Shown here: piece after piece, positions 1 to 13,726 of the stretch | How the letters are laid out: every line of letters begins with the position of its first letter | Numbering within the stretch: position 1 is the first letter of the stretch | Assembly: GCA_024516155.1 (NCBI GenBank) | Contig: JAJJXM010000043.1 | Coordinates: 186,001 to 250,000, forward strand | Direction: 5' to 3' | Source of the DNA: Pyronema omphalodes | Taxonomy: Eukaryota > Ascomycota > Pezizomycetes > Pezizales > Pyronemataceae | DNA length: 64,000 bases | Notes under the pieces: model-generated | Databases searched by the model: none | Seen by the model: the letters and a program-made list of their open reading frames with translations, nothing else | Told to the model about the DNA's origin: nothing | Program-made: the position numbers and the translations under genes

Positions 1-2516
1 AAGCTACCCTTTCCTTCTTTTCCTTCCCTTTCCTTTCCTTCTATTCCTTCCTTCCTTCCTTCTTTTCTTTCCTTCCTTCCTTTCTTCTTGCACTATACAT
101 ACATATATTACATACATACATAGACGAACCTAAACCCCCAACCTAAACCCCCAACCCGAAACCGAAGAAATCCGATCTCCATATCTCCATATCTCCGCGG
201 CACGTTGTATCCGTGCGAAGGTGTGGCGATGCGAAGGTGCGAAGGTGCGAAGGTGCGACTGTAGCTGCCTGCTATGCTATGCTATGTATGGTGTAAGGTA
301 GATATGGTAGATATGGTAGATATGGTAGATATGGTAGATATGGTAGATAGATAGACATCACATACATACATCACATACATACATAACATACATACATAAC
401 ATTACATACACACATACAATACATACATACATACATAACATAACATACCATATAGTCAATACAAGCACGCATATAAATGATACTGTATGTACATCAAAAA
501 TCTACATACCTACCTACATACCCCACAATTCCCTTCCATTCCAATTCAGCGCGAACAATAGCGGACGACGGGAGTGCTAACTATACTAGGGATACTGGGG
601 ATACTGGGGACTAAGGATACTGGGGACTAAGGATGCTAAGGATGTTAAGGATGCTGGGGATGTTAACGAGTACTAAATCCTCTTCGATATGTACACCAGG
701 AAGATGTTGAGGACGCCAATGTGGATACTATGTATGTATGTATGGCTTGAGGTAATGTATGGCTTGCGGTAAGGTAAGGTAAGGTAAGGTAAGGTAATGT
801 AAGGTGGGATTATACATAACACCATAACATCTCCCTTTCAGATCCTCCAAGGCCTCGCGGAAGCTTCACGGAAGTTTCTAAGATTCTAAGTTTCTAAGCT
901 TCTAAGTTTCTATGTACCAACACCCCGATAGTAAAATCTGCACCATATGATATGCTCTCCGCCCACTTCGCTTCCGCTTCTAATAATCTGATGTACTCGG
1001 ATGGGGAATGGAATACTGACTCTTGCTTTTATCCCCACATACACACCCAACACCACCACCCCCCCCCCCCCCCCCCCCCCAACCCACCCACCCCGGATAT
1101 GGTAGGCCTATGCGAAGTTATGGGGTGTCGGGGGAGTTGCGGATGATGGTGACAGGGTGATAGGGTGCGAGGATGTAGGGTTCCCAGGGTGTAAACGAGG
1201 TAGGTTTCATGACTACATATATACATACGGGGAGGGGGAGAGGGGGGAAGAGGGGAAGAAGAGAGGGGAAATTGGTTTATGTGACTGTAGAGCACCATAA
1301 TTGGAGTACACAGTTTATTCGTTGGAGGGGGTATAATAAGGGAAGTACGGAATTTGGTGGCTTAGTGAAGAGAGTTAAAGGTGATGGTATTTTTTATATC
1401 TTATAGGTTTTCTACATGTTCTGTATTATGCTCTATGCCAGTTTCTTCTTATCCCACTTACACGCAACTCGAGTCTCGGGTTGATGTTATTTTTTCTCTG
1501 CACATTGTCAGTCAGAAATTCAGACAGGGTAGATAGTTGTAGTATACATCCACAGCATGAGGGGTAAATATTTATCTGTCTACTGTACATATAAGTCTGC
1601 ATCTATATGCATCTACATGCACTATATACAGAGCACCATACCAAAAACGTACATTTATGAAGGTCGTAGGCCAGGGTCCTGGTCCATTAGTGTACCTTTA
1701 AGGGTTTTAGGGTCGTTAAGGGTTCAGGTTCGGGTTCCGTAGATCTGGGTTGAGTATGGTACCATATCTACAGTACAGATATAGATACAGATACGGCGGG
1801 TAGTGCGGGGAAAAATTCTCCATCCCATACTTGGCATCCAATCTACTTCGCATAAACTACCGTGTTGCTACTACCTTTAATTTCAGGGACCTTTATCTTA
1901 GGGTCTATTATCTTTTATCTGACGGTATTCTGTGATCTCCGAACGCTCGAAATTTCTTTAGCGATTTTCTTTTCTAGGTTCAGCTATAAGTTATTCTATG
2001 CTCTATCCATTGTGATATGATGACGTAGGAGACATGAGAGATATTTGGAGCTTACAGCTTAAAGCAATCGGTTTCCTACATACATATTCTCCCAGATTCT
2101 TCAGCTAGCTTCCTGAAAACTACGTCACTGGGGTTATTTTTCAGGAAACAAGCTTTTACATATGCTTCCTACGTAACCTTTTGCTTTCCGAAATGATCGC
2201 GCGGGGTCCTTCTCCTGCGCGTGGTTGACATCATCCCCAAGCTGCAGCTCCAGCTCCAGCTTCCGGTGGTAACCTACCTACCCTGGCAGCTTAGGTGTGC
2301 CATTCAAGAGCTTAAGTCCGTAGTCCGCTCGACCGCTAAGCTTACGAGAACCAGCTTAACATGCTCCGTGAAGCATGCCCTATGGAACCGATTTAAGTTC
2401 CAACTAGCGAGCGTTTTGAGCTTGCTGAGCTTTCCTCGGCTGTCTGGGGTAATAGCTCCAAATCACTAGTGTAGTATGGATATTTATACTACTAATTACC
2501 CCACATTTAACAGCAA
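1..2516. other. Gene-poor, simple-repeat-rich stretch
   Basis: No supportable gene. It opens with a pyrimidine tract (about 1-90), then GTGCGAAG repeats (about 223-258), a 9-bp array (298-346), CATA-rich DNA (354-480), a GATACTGGG/GATGCTAAG array (about 590-660), GGTAA repeats (757-800) and a run of 22 C (1059-1080). All open frames are short and low in complexity. Confidence 0.7.
298..346. repeat. 9-bp tandem repeat (TAGATATGG)n
   Basis: About five near-perfect copies of a TAGATATGG unit, followed by a longer CATA-type microsatellite tract up to about 480. It is read directly from the sequence; no function is implied. Confidence 0.8.
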
Positions 2517-2610
2517 GTCAGTGTGTCCGAGTGGTTAAGGAGTGAGACTTGAATTAGATTCTCGACATCTCATGCTTTCGAGCGCGCAGGTTCGAACCCT
2601 GTCGCTGACG
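2517..2610 (+). tRNA. tRNA-Ser(TGA) with 13-nt intron
   Basis: The cloverleaf is clear. Acceptor strands are GTCAGTG (2517-2523) and CGCTGAC with discriminator G at 2610. The anticodon stem TGAGA/TCTCA encloses loop CTTGAA, anticodon TGA at 2550-2552. A 13-nt intron (2554-2566) interrupts the loop after the base 3' of the anticodon, the usual place for a eukaryotic nuclear tRNA intron. The variable arm (GCT-TTCG-AGC) is long, as expected for serine, and the T arm is GCAGG-TTCGAAC-CCTGT. A run of seven T (2617-2623) follows and should act as the Pol III terminator. The mature tRNA would be 81 nt before CCA addition. It would decode UCA serine codons. Confidence 0.93.
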
Positions 2611-2616
2611 CCATTA

Positions 2617-2623
2617 TTTTTTT
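2617..2623 (+). terminator. Pol III T-run terminator of tRNA-Ser
   Basis: Seven consecutive T start 6 nt after the tRNA 3' end, the standard Pol III termination signal. Confidence 0.75.
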
Positions 2624-5600
2624 GCCCGCAATAATTCTCCGATTCACTTCATTGTGCCTTTTCACGTTGCCTTTGCCTCTTCACTCCACTTCACTTCGTC
2701 CCCTTCGTGACCTTTGGACCAGGGTAGGTAAAAAACAACTCACCATTCCTCGTTTCCCTTACGACGTGGAAGCTTACGATGATTACAGATTACTATCTCT
2801 CGCATAGGTATACCTATTATGACCTACCACATTGCTCCCCAGGATATTTCCCCACACATTTGCAGATCACGCTTGTGGCTTTATTTTTGACTTTGCTTTG
2901 CTAATAAAAATCATAATGACGATGACAAATGATATTGGAAGTCTGATAATCGCATATGCATACCGGGTTTGAGGGGCGGAATTTGGAAATGCACTTTTGG
3001 ATTTAGGATTTGGTGGGGTTGTAGATGCGACGATGAGATATTGAGACGGGGGAAGGGGGTTGATTGACTGCATGATGCGAGTATTTGATAGGTGGTGGAT
3101 TGCGGTGTATATGTTTGGTTATGTGGATAGTTTGTTACTGATGATTTGGGTTTGTTGGGAAGAGATGATTAAAATTGGATATTACAGTATCCAGATTACG
3201 GAAAATGATACTTGGGTTTAAATGTAAATTATATCGTTTTATTTTTTGGGTCTAGTGTCTTGTTTTTCTTCGTATTTTTTGTATTACAGACAATGAGACC
3301 GGTAATCAATAACCCCTGAGCCCATATTGAAATCTATCATCAACAGCGGTTCCGATTTCGATTTCGATTTCGTGTATCGTGTATCTACCGGCGTAAAACT
3401 TTATAGATCGATAGATAGATATGACTTGTGTAACGCTTGTAACTTACGTTTCGCATTTATTGTAAAGTACACCTACCTGTCATGCACCGATTCCCCTAAT
3501 TCTCCAAAGTTTCCGAAGTATCCGAAAATTCCAAATTCCCCTAGTGAGGTCATGTCGATAATAGATACCCAGCAATTTTTTTTTAACGGGTCGCAAGTTG
3601 TGATACCCGTTTAGGTGTGTGGGGGGTGGGACGGGTGACTGAGATCTATGCTATCTATGCTATGCTATGCTAAACAATATCTATACCCATATCGTATGTC
3701 AAAGTCGATAGGTATACTTACACATAAACAAAGTAGGTATCCAGGTATCCAGATTCTATGATGTGGATACCTCGCGTCGCGTGTTGCGTGCGTGGTCCGC
3801 ACGTTATCGTCATTCTACAGTGACGCATATGGTGCCATACATCGGTTTCTTGCAGATTAAAAAAGCATGGCTTATGAATTATTATACCTAGTCCAATTTC
3901 AGGTCGGTAGAGTGTTTTTGAGTATTGGTATATAGGCTATGTGGTTTTCAATTTTATAAAGGAAACCTGGCCTTGCGTTTTGAATATTTATTAACGCTAA
4001 GCTATGTTTTTTGATAAATATCTAGAGATACTAGCTTGCAAAACTATCCCCCCAAAACTCACTACCGCTACCAGTCAGGGATCAAAGGAAAGCTACATCA
4101 TACATAAACCAACCCCAGTAGATCTTGGATAGATACCTAACACGGGAAATAATCTCATGTGTATAGGTATCAGGCATATCCGAAAACACGTTTTTGCCAT
4201 GAAATTACCACGAGTTTCTATTTTTGGCGATAGATATCTCATAACGTGGGGTATCCTATGTTGGTTTTTTGGTACCTCATCTCATCTCATTTGGAGCCCC
4301 GGGGATACTTAGAAGTTGAGTATACTGATCTAAGATTTTTATAACGTATCGGCTTTATTATTGGACTACGATGATTTGTTCTGGAAAACAGGGGTTATTA
4401 CCATTAATCACCATCCAAATTCCTTACTACGTTATATCAGCACCAAGCTAGGGGCCGGGGCAGAAGTTGAAAAAAAAACAGCATATACAATACTCATAAC
4501 TTTTTTAATTTCCAACGACGTATCAATATGGGGTACATATCGTGTGGGGGTCATGGTATGCGTATGCGTAATTGAACCATACCAACTCCCGTTAGATTGT
4601 AATTGGTACCACAAGCTAAAAAAGTATAATTCTACATCTACCTATATGCCGAAATATACTATTGTATTCTTCCCGAAGGTTCCCCACACATGGTTATCGA
4701 TATCGTGTATACGTAATGCTTAACGGGAGTTAAATCTAAGCTATTTGCCGGCGATACACTGATAAATTGTAGGATTAGGAAGAGGGCTCAGAGATGTAAT
4801 GTCGACTCTAGGTCTAGGAAGCGTTTATGGTCACTGGTTTGCACATTGAGGAGATGGCTTGATGGATGTGTTAAATTGCATTGGGATTGAGTTTAAGTTT
4901 GATATGTAGAAGATTTGATATTGGGGAGTTGATAGTGGGTACCTTGAATTAATTGGATTGACGTTGAGGAGTTTAAAATCAAGGGTAGAACTGAAACTGC
5001 ACTTTATTTCGAGTTCTGGTGCAGGAATGTTTTCGAGTATAGCGGACTAGAGCGGAGCTTTCTTTACGGGAAGGAATATTCGTAACGAAATATCGGAAAC
5101 TCTTACGGATAGTTGCATACGCGTGTTTTCCATGTGTTTCCCATGGTCTCGATAATCGAGATTGTAGATGGATGGTATGCTACGATAATGCTAGATATTA
5201 TCAATACAGTCTATGTAACTTCCGGATTGTGTGAATTGATTACAGATAACAACTTTTCGAAAATTGAACCTCACATCTTTTGCATTTGAAATATTCTGTG
5301 ACTTCAATTATTTCCCCTTACGATTAATGCCCCTCCACCACCCCTCCCCCGCCCTCCGAGCCTCGGTCCTGACCATTCATACCTAATTAGATTCCCTATC
5401 TGCACAGTATTCTGCATTATGTACCGAAGCTTCCTACGTAAGGTATCCGAACTTGAGTTATATCATGTCATACAAGATCCCTTCCGAAGACGTCAGTTAT
5501 CTCCCTTGCATCTCCCCCCGGTTTTGCACACCGAGGTATTTCGATCCGAACAAACACCTATTAGGGAAATGTAGGGTTATGTATAACGGACCACGATACC

Positions 5601-8600
5601 ACAGTGTCATCAAATAATCGAGGGGAAGTGATGTTTGTTGTACATAGGGTGATATCTCCGTGTCATTATTGATGTTTATCAAGTGCTTAGATGTAATCCC
5701 GGAGACGGTCCTTCTAATACCTGATGATTACCGTTTTCTTCTACTTTAAGGCCACGCTATTTTGATCAAACGCAAAAGAAGCTTTTTGAGATTGGCGTCT
5801 TAGAAACTATATTATAGCTTTGTCTGTATTTCTGATTTATCATCAAACTACAATCTCCATAGCTCTTGGGAATAAGTAATACTCCAGGTATCATGTATGC
5901 ACTTTGGCCATAGTCTGGTAATACTCATGTGCGTCTGTATGCACATCGGATATTTTGCCGTTATTCTCGTATGGACTCCACGTTTTCAGAACCGTTTACT
6001 CAGCTTACATGCCTACACGTTTCTTCCGTATTTTCCACGGCTGTTTCATACATATGCACCGTTGTATCCCAAGGGTATGGAACGAACTCCTGCGAGTCAT
6101 CTGTCAATATGTTTTTATGCATATATAAATGGCAGAGGTCTCTCCACACCCGCAGTGCTGAATTCTTTCTGGAACATTTGCGCCACATCTTTCTCCTTGC
6201 ATATATATCAACACCATGAAAGTCCGAAGCTCACCGAGTCAGCAGCTTATTATGTTCCAGGCCGAAAATCATCCCGGCTTCCGATGATCGAAGTAGCTTC
6301 GATTCTTCAGCTACATACGGTTACGATCGAGATTACATACATTTATACATACATACCACAAACGCCCGGTCCACGCGCATCTCGCGGCAAAATTAAGCCC
6401 TTGTCAGATCACTTCATGTTTCAATCTCGAATTTCCGAAGCCTTCAACGCCGGTGCTTTGACAAGGTCATGACGCGACAGAGAACTCACAGCCCGCCGCC
6501 CCTCATCTCAGGTTCCTATCTACCCCGCGCCCGTAAACCCCCATGGAGGTCCTTCCTAGCTGTCCGAACCATCGCATCCGAGACCTTGGCCTACCACGGG
6601 CGTCCCACGTCGGGAAAGCAATGACCTTCGCCGTCCGCCCGGCCGCGGGTATTCGGGCTTCTACCTTGTGGACCACCAGCACAACCACCATCACAACTAC
6701 CAAGCTGTTCCACCCATCGCGGGCCGCCACACGGACCCTTCGCTCCGGGGACTAAGGAGTGCGTACATAGACGTGCAGTGCATTGAAGTCCGGGGGTTTT
6801 AACAATTGTGCATGGCCGTGGCTTCCGGATCTACGGCTGGTTTGGTTCTATGGTTCTGTGGTTCTTTGGTTCGCGTTCATAAGTAATTAAAAGTTGTCTA
6901 ACTTTAACAGAGTTGCTAGACTACTTTTTTTTTGTCGTCAGCCCGTTAATTCCCGTCATGCCCCCGTACCGGGTCTCATCTCCAGAAAATCCGGAATTTA
7001 GGAATGCACGGACTACATGCAACTGGTTCCATGTGGTTTTGGTTCGCGTTCACGTTCTGCGCACGGAGCATGGTGATAGGAGGAGACAGGGAGAGATCTG
7101 AGCGTTTTTTTTTATTTTCTTTGGAGGGGAATCCATGGGCGTGCTCTAGAAAAGGAAAATGAAGGGGGAGGGGAGGGGTAATGTTTATCCCACCTTGCTT
7201 TGTTTCATTACTTTACGTATGGTATGGGCACATCCAATAATTGAACGGAAATTATCATAGGTCTATCAATAACTACATATTATTATTAGCACCTACGAAA
7301 GCAAGCAACGACGTATGATGGATGTAGGAGGTAACTTGCGCTCACCATCGGAACGCCACAAACTTGCAGCTGTTTGATTTTCCCTAGAGTTCTAGAACTC
7401 TTGCTGTCTCGTCGTGCCGGAAATTTATCGTGAATCCGGTGATGGATCTGGTTCCTGGTTCGCGGGTTTCTTGCACCGGACTTTGATATGCTTGTTCGCC
7501 GTTCGGTAGGCTATACGGAAGCGGGGTGAATTTCTGAGTGGTGGTAAAGTGTATGATATTCGGGCCGACGGACGGGAGGATGGAGCCTCGGAGCTTGAAC
7601 CATACCTGCGAATTACCCTAGGATATGCCTATGCCGAGCCCCAAGACTGATCTTACCATGGCATTCAGCTCAAGACGTGGAAATTGACGAAGCAGACATA
7701 CGTGGCTGTGAACCTGAGGGCGTAATTCATTCCGAGTAATTCCATTCCGATGATATGGATTGACGTTGTATAATGGTTATCACGTGTGATGGCCGCTCTA
7801 TATGATTGGCTAATCATGTGTGGGGACGGGATCGGAGTTTGTGGGGGACAGGGGATTAAGTACGCGGGATAACACGATCGGAGACGGCGATGATGACAGG
7901 GTATACGATAGACGATGCGGAATAGGGGATGCAGGACGGACCACGGCTCGGCCCTAAACCTGAGCCCTACGGTGCGATCAGCGGGGAGATGTGTGAACAG
8001 CCCCGATGCAGGGGTAGGAATCCAGTAATTTGATACATATGTAGCAAGTAAGGTTACCACTGACCGAAATAATGCATGGAGATTATCAGGAGCCTTGATT
8101 CGGCAGCTGGATATCCCAAATGTAGATTCCCGAACTGTCGAGGATTGCATCCCGGATGTCTCAGGTCCTAGTCTCCACTTGATGCGTATTGAGGGTGGAG
8201 CTGTGTATTGTTGAAGCTCCATATGCGGTAGGCATATTCGTGACAACTAGTGATTACTCGTGACAAGAATTTACAAGCGACCGATTTCCCAATGGATCAG
8301 GTTACTTCAGTTGTAGCTTTCGTTACTTCTAGCACAGAGATCTGAGATTTCCAATACAGTTAACCGTTACTCCATCAGGGTTCATGAATTACCGGAATAA
8401 AAATAAAATATTATTAACTGTATTGTCAACACTGGGGCAGCTCCGGTCATCAACCCATGTTGTTCCACAACAAATCGCGATTCCCTACAGTTCCACATAG
8501 CATTCACTTAATTCACGATCAAAGTCCTCCAATATTCACAGATACCATGTTGGATTAAAGATACCGAGGAAATGTAATTATACATAGCCGCGAAAACCGT

Positions 8601-10209
8601 CTTTATTCCAGGGGTCATATTTGAATGGACCATGGTGGAGTAGCATGGGGGAATATCGGCACATCGGGCACCTGGTGAAAATAACAGGGGACAATAGGGA
8701 ATGATTGATACTGAGTGATGAAATATACTATTACAGCCCATTACAAGGTTGAAACGGATAGTGGGTAATGGGTATTTGGTAATGTTGAGTATGTAGTGGG
8801 GACTGTGGGGTAAGTACAAAAAACAAATCTGGAGGCGGGGGCGGGAGATGAGCGGAATGCTGGGGTTTCAGATTCATGTGTCCTGCGTACAATCATTTGG
8901 TGTGTAGCATGACAGGGTAGAATCTATGTGATGTTGAAACATAATCCTATCAAGGTCACATTAAATAATATGGGATCAACAAGTCAACCCCAGAGTCCAG
9001 CCAATACCCGGTATAGGAAAGAACAATCAAGAAGATACCTACTGCAACTGTATTCTAAATCAATAATTAGTTGTTTCTCAGAGCAGAAAGATATCGCGAT
9101 CTAGCAGTTCGTGCTCATTTTGACCGATGACTTAGAATTGGTGTTTTCAAGAAGCTTTATATATTATCTTCAACGAAACAAGTCCATCAACTCAGTCCTC
9201 TGAATATATGCATTCAAACATGAAGTTTAAGTGTCTGTATCAGTGTATGAATTAGTATGTAAACTTGAACTTTTGATGCAAAGCCGATGTCGCAAGGCGC
9301 CCTTACGCATGAGATGTCACCCGTTCACCCATCGTCACGATATCGACCACCTTGTTTAATCCGACAATTCTTTTTTTTGTCTCTGAACAGTGCTGAAATT
9401 ATCTGCCTATATTCTACTCGCCACATCGCAAATTTGCACATATAGGTCTAGCTACATACCGCCTCCTTCTGAAATCAACCGGTTTAAGCCTTACCTCCTG
9501 TCTTGTCCCAAACTCCTCATCTTGTGCCAGCTAAGGTTAAAGTACTGTAGCCGGCTCCTTGGTATGACGGAATTCGAATATAGAGTCTAGGGTACCGTTC
9601 CTTGTGATATAAGAATATATGCCTAAAGCATGGAATGCATAGTTACATATCAAAGAATTCTTGGATGTCGGATGGCAAAAATCCCAACCTAATATGACAC
9701 GATGCCAGGCAAAACATAAAGAGTCATAATCCGGTTCTCAACAGGATCCAAATTAATATACTACATAGAATCGTATCAAATCCTGCAGTATTCTCCAGAC
9801 CGTTCTGTTTCTCCGCCGGGTCAGTGGTCACGCGTAATCACATGACATCACTCGGATAAAAATACGTTGTGACAACTCATGAACCAGTATCGTCATACTG
9901 GCATCATGGTAGGATAAACCAAAGGATCAAGCGCCTCATTTTAATTGAGTGATACATATCAGATAATCACGCCACTCAAATTATCACGAACTGCCTTGCC
10001 TTGACCAAAAATCTTTCTAGACCTAGGAGCCTCTATATATATAATGCCCATTTTCTCTAAAACTTTGATCTTTGTCGGTCCCAACGGCCTTCTCTGCTTG
10101 TTTATTCTCGCCATCATATCCATCGTCACGGTTCACCTCCTTATTAGCAGCCGTAACAACCTCCACATGTATCTTATAAAACCGCAGCTCTTACACACTA
10201 AGTTGGTTG

Positions 10210-10388
10210 TAGAGCTCCCCGCGGCCCGTCCAGTCCAAAGTTCTCAAGCACTGTGACCATATGATCCGGTCTCGTCCGCCGTGTAAAAAAGATTGCCAGT
10301 CCCAGTCCAAGCACCGGACAGGACTGTAATATGTGGCCCAGTCCAGTTCGCAGCCAGGACTGGACTGGACGGACCGTGGAAAGCTCTG
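10210..10388. mobile_element. Decayed hAT-like MITE
   Basis: The ends form imperfect inverted repeats. The left end is TAGAGCTCCCCGCGGCCCGT and the right end on the minus strand is CAGAGCTTTCCACGGTCCGT. Both resemble the termini of the better element at 31173-31508 (CARAGTTCGGCACGGTCCGT). The interior is rich in CCAGTCC/GGACTGG. I see no convincing target-site duplication, so this is probably an old, degraded relative. Confidence 0.45.
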
Positions 10389-10506
10389 AAATTCGATTGT
10401 ATGCCTGGAGGATTCATTAAATGTACCCCATCTCTCCTGAAATTGAATTGGCAAATGAGAAATTGCTTTCATTTATTGCGAAGTCCTGAATCGATGTGGA
10501 TCATGA

Positions 10507-10592
10507 GTACGGTGCGTGGACAAAAGTGACCGTCACTTTTCTGTGCTAAGCGCCGCGCGGGGTGACGGTCACTTTTGTCCAGCACCTCGTAC
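10507..10592. mobile_element. Short inverted-repeat (hairpin) element
   Basis: Two arms of about 30 bp face each other around a 25-bp centre. The left arm 10507-10536 and right arm 10562-10592 share the perfect core GGACAAAAGTGACCGTCAC and its complement. Both outer ends carry GTAC and so could include a TA target duplication, as in Tc1/mariner/pogo elements. The assignment to that superfamily is inferred from the TA ends. The element is too short to encode anything and could fold into a long hairpin if transcribed. Confidence 0.6.
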
Positions 10593-11850
10593 AGGAGTCA
10601 AAAGTCAGTATGTAAATCGTTCTAAGATAATTGAATAATAAAGCTGAGTAGTTCTGTGAAGTAGAGATCAAATTCTAGGAGGTGAATGACTTTTCTGTGA
10701 TGATGGATGTAAAAGATTCTGCTTGATGGGCCAGACGGAGTTTCATCAGTGAAAGTAGATTAGAGAATACTGTAACACCAGACCCAGACCCCGATCGTAG
10801 TAAAAGCCTACAGCCCAAAAATCCTGTAAAGTTAGCTCCCACTGCTACAAAACCCGAGCTCCGGACCCGAGTTGACGCATCGTTATTAGATACACCAAAA
10901 ATGACTATCGTCGAAATCTGCCATACAAACCTATAGGACTAAGGGCATCAACCTTTCAGCTTCACCGGTCTGCTTTTTCTTTTTACCAATAAAGTTAAAG
11001 AACAGGTACGCCTATAATATTTTTTAGCATACCCCATCCTGAACATGCCCAGCTTCTGTTAAATTTAAGTTCGTACTATAACAAAGGAAAACTGAGAACG
11101 GCAAAACTGAGAGAAATCGGATGATTACTCTGCCCTCCCCGATGGAGGGAATTTAGGTACAAATTCCACTGGAGTGATAATGTAACTGGGTAGAATATGC
11201 AAGGAGTAACAGGGAAAGAGAGGCGGGAAGGCCCACGCAGAAAATTTTATGGTAGCGATAGGATAGTGTGTGGTTGCGGGTAGAGTAGATAATGGCTGCA
11301 CGTAGGAATTTCTAAGAAAGGAGTCGAAAGATTCTTTTGCCACTGTAGCGTGATAGGTATATATTCGATATTGGGTGTTCACCTTAATTATTGTATTCGG
11401 GTCGTGGCGAGTTTCATATACAATCACTCGCAGATGATAGGAATTATCAAATATTACTTTTTTATGTATTACTGACAATTTGATGACTTTAATTCGTACT
11501 AAATTGATATATATATTAACACCTAAGTTTTCCTATGGCTCTAACATCCGTTGACAGTATTAGGAAGTTATCATCACATTGCATTAGCCAACCGAATGCA
11601 AAAAGACGTGCTCCTTGTCGAAGTGGGATGATCAATTCTGTTTCAATAAGGACCAAACAATTTTAGTAAGGAGCAGAGAATCAAAGTTGGGCTTCAACCG
11701 GTTAAGTCGGTCTTCTCCCAAGTTGCAACTTCCCACCGACTGTGGGGATCCCTCTCAGGGCGTATTGACACCTAACACCCTTGAGCGAATTCTTCTCCAT
11801 CATATCGTAGTCAGGATCAAGTCAATCATCACCAGCAAATCAGTGAAACC

Positions 11851-11921
11851 CTTTGCTAACTTTCCCAAACACTGCCTTCATAGCGGCATCGTCAGAGCGG
11901 CAACACATCATAGTTGGTGGT
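11851..11921 (+). repeat. Diverged direct repeat, copy 1
   Basis: About 71 bp matching 12202-12271 in the same orientation with roughly 80% identity by eye (shared start CTTTGCTAACTTTCCCA and shared CGGCATCGTCAGAGC). The purpose is unknown; this may be a remnant of a duplicated segment. Confidence 0.65.
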
Positions 11922-12201
11922 CGACGTTCCCAGATTCCATTGATACACGTTTTGAGATTGCATAAGCGGTACAGGGAGTATTATCAATAGTAAAAAAGAG
12001 CAAACTTTGTGTTTTTCCACGTGGTTGATTCTGGTTGTAAACAACACAGGGAGAAACTCAAACCTTGAATCGTCTTCCCAAACACGAATGGTTATCAAGA
12101 GGGGATAGCATTCCTCAATACTACTAGCTACTCAAGCGAAGTATCAAAATCGCATTGTATTATGGGCCCAGGTTGACTGCCACCGTCGAGTCAGGGAGAC
12201 T

Positions 12202-12271
12202 CTTTGCTAACTTTCCCACCATCTGCCTCCATATCGGCATCGTCAGAGCAGTAACCCATCATGTTCGGTGG
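12202..12271 (+). repeat. Diverged direct repeat, copy 2
   Basis: Partner of 11851-11921, about 350 bp downstream. The similarity fades on both sides, which suggests an old duplication or two copies of an unknown dispersed repeat. Confidence 0.65.
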
Positions 12272-13726
12272 CAAATCTTCCCAAGCACCATGTAAAGACG
12301 TTTTAGTATTGCTTTAATTGTAGAGTACAATATGAGTGTGGTTATCCCCATTGGTTTTGTAAAGTCTCGGACCGTCTGTGGGGATTGTTAGTATCGCTAT
12401 TCCAAATCGTAGAGAGGGATTACAAACAACCGAGTATTCTATCATGGAAGAACGGAGATGAACAAGTACCGTTGATGGCAGTTTAACGTAAATAGTCAGA
12501 CGCAGGCGCTAGATACCGGTAGTGGAGGAGAGGTGGAGTTTTGTATATCTGAGTGGAAAGGGAAGTTCGACTGATAGCCTGGTGGAGGGTGTGCATATGG
12601 CTGGAGCCCCGGCTAGGCTTTCTCAAATTCACCATCTTACCAAGGGAACCCTGTCCCTATAACCGCTGCCGGTAACCTTGTCCGACTCATCTCCTTCCTT
12701 CCCCATTTGCTTTTCTGTACTGCGCATGTGGCCTGGTACATGGCATTATCGACTATTTCGGGATTTGGAACAGCATCATTCATGAAAAATGTCCGTATGT
12801 ACATAGCATATTCCAGTGTTCCCCATGGTCGGATCAGTCTGGTCTGGGGGTCGAACGGGACTGGACCATATATCGGTGATCCGCCCGTCACCTCTGACTA
12901 CGACAGACTGCAAAATTCGCCGTAGACTGTTGTCGACTACAACCCAAAGAGCGAATACTCAAGACATGATTCGCGCGGGGATACGCAGAAAGTACAAGTA
13001 TTCTGCAGAAAAAACAATTGAAGCTCACATTGTCTTTTAGCCACCACATGATACCCCGTATAATAATGCTGTAGGAAGTTTCTGTGTTGTTTAGCTGTGA
13101 AGAGTTGTTATTGTGTAAATGGCATGGCCAATGTTAAACAACAAAAAGAATTTAAATTCCAAATATTTTTAAACTGCTTCCCGATACATCGTAGAATCAT
13201 AGTCGTCAATGTGCTCTCGGTTCCTGCCTTCTCCTCTGTTGGTTATGTATTACGGAGATGTTTGCGTTGGAGAAATAACGAAAATATGTACAAATAAAGC
13301 GAGGTGTAGTTCAGTGATTACGGAGTATTGACATTATATGATAAGCGAGGTAAACGTTCACAGAACGCTTGGATATTTCCAACCCTAACCAAGCCCAATT
13401 CGGCCCCCCAAAACCCAATCCGCAGTCCGGAATGGACCATGGAGAGAGCTAAAAGCCGCTACTATCGCATGGAGCCTAAACCAAAGAGAAGTATAAATAT
13501 CTATTGCAGTTCTGTATTCCCAAATTTCCCAGATCTACTTCAACTGAAAGCATACAAATAAAGCCAGAAAAAGAGAATATTTCCCCTCAAATACAGTCCT
13601 GTTTTCAACTTCCTTTATCCACCATGAATTAAAGATTTCCCGTTGAGATATCCATGATTCTAATAAAAGTAGGTTATAACAAAACCGTCAACCCATGCAT
13701 GAACTGGCACCGGTATATCTTCACGT

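Larger units (their letters stand above)
2624..13726. other. 11-kb gene-poor region with decayed repeats
   Basis: No gene could be supported. Open frames (for example 5897-6472 plus and 7665-8246 minus) lack recognisable domains or convincing splice structure. A GC-rich island lies at about 6470-6770 with overlapping open frames of 70-75 codons on both strands. The right part holds MITE-like material (10210-10388, 10507-10592), a diverged direct repeat (11851-11921 and 12202-12271) and a possible decayed hAT-like end pair (about 12808 and 13453). The region is probably repeat-derived. Confidence 0.55.

Noticed and set aside
128..158. AACCTAAACCCCC repeat resembling telomere sequence
   Set aside because: Only two copies of a 14-bp unit; not (CCCTAA)n, and surrounded by other simple repeats.
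5897..6472. 191-codon open frame on the plus strand
   Set aside because: No domain, signal peptide or credible composition, and a second overlapping frame is open as well. Probably chance.
6470..6770. GC-rich island with overlapping open frames on both strands
   Set aside because: Neither frame gives a recognisable protein; it could be an exon or a repeat, but nothing supports either.
7665..8246. 193-codon open frame on the minus strand
   Set aside because: Composition is erratic and no motif or splice structure is visible. Not enough to call a gene.
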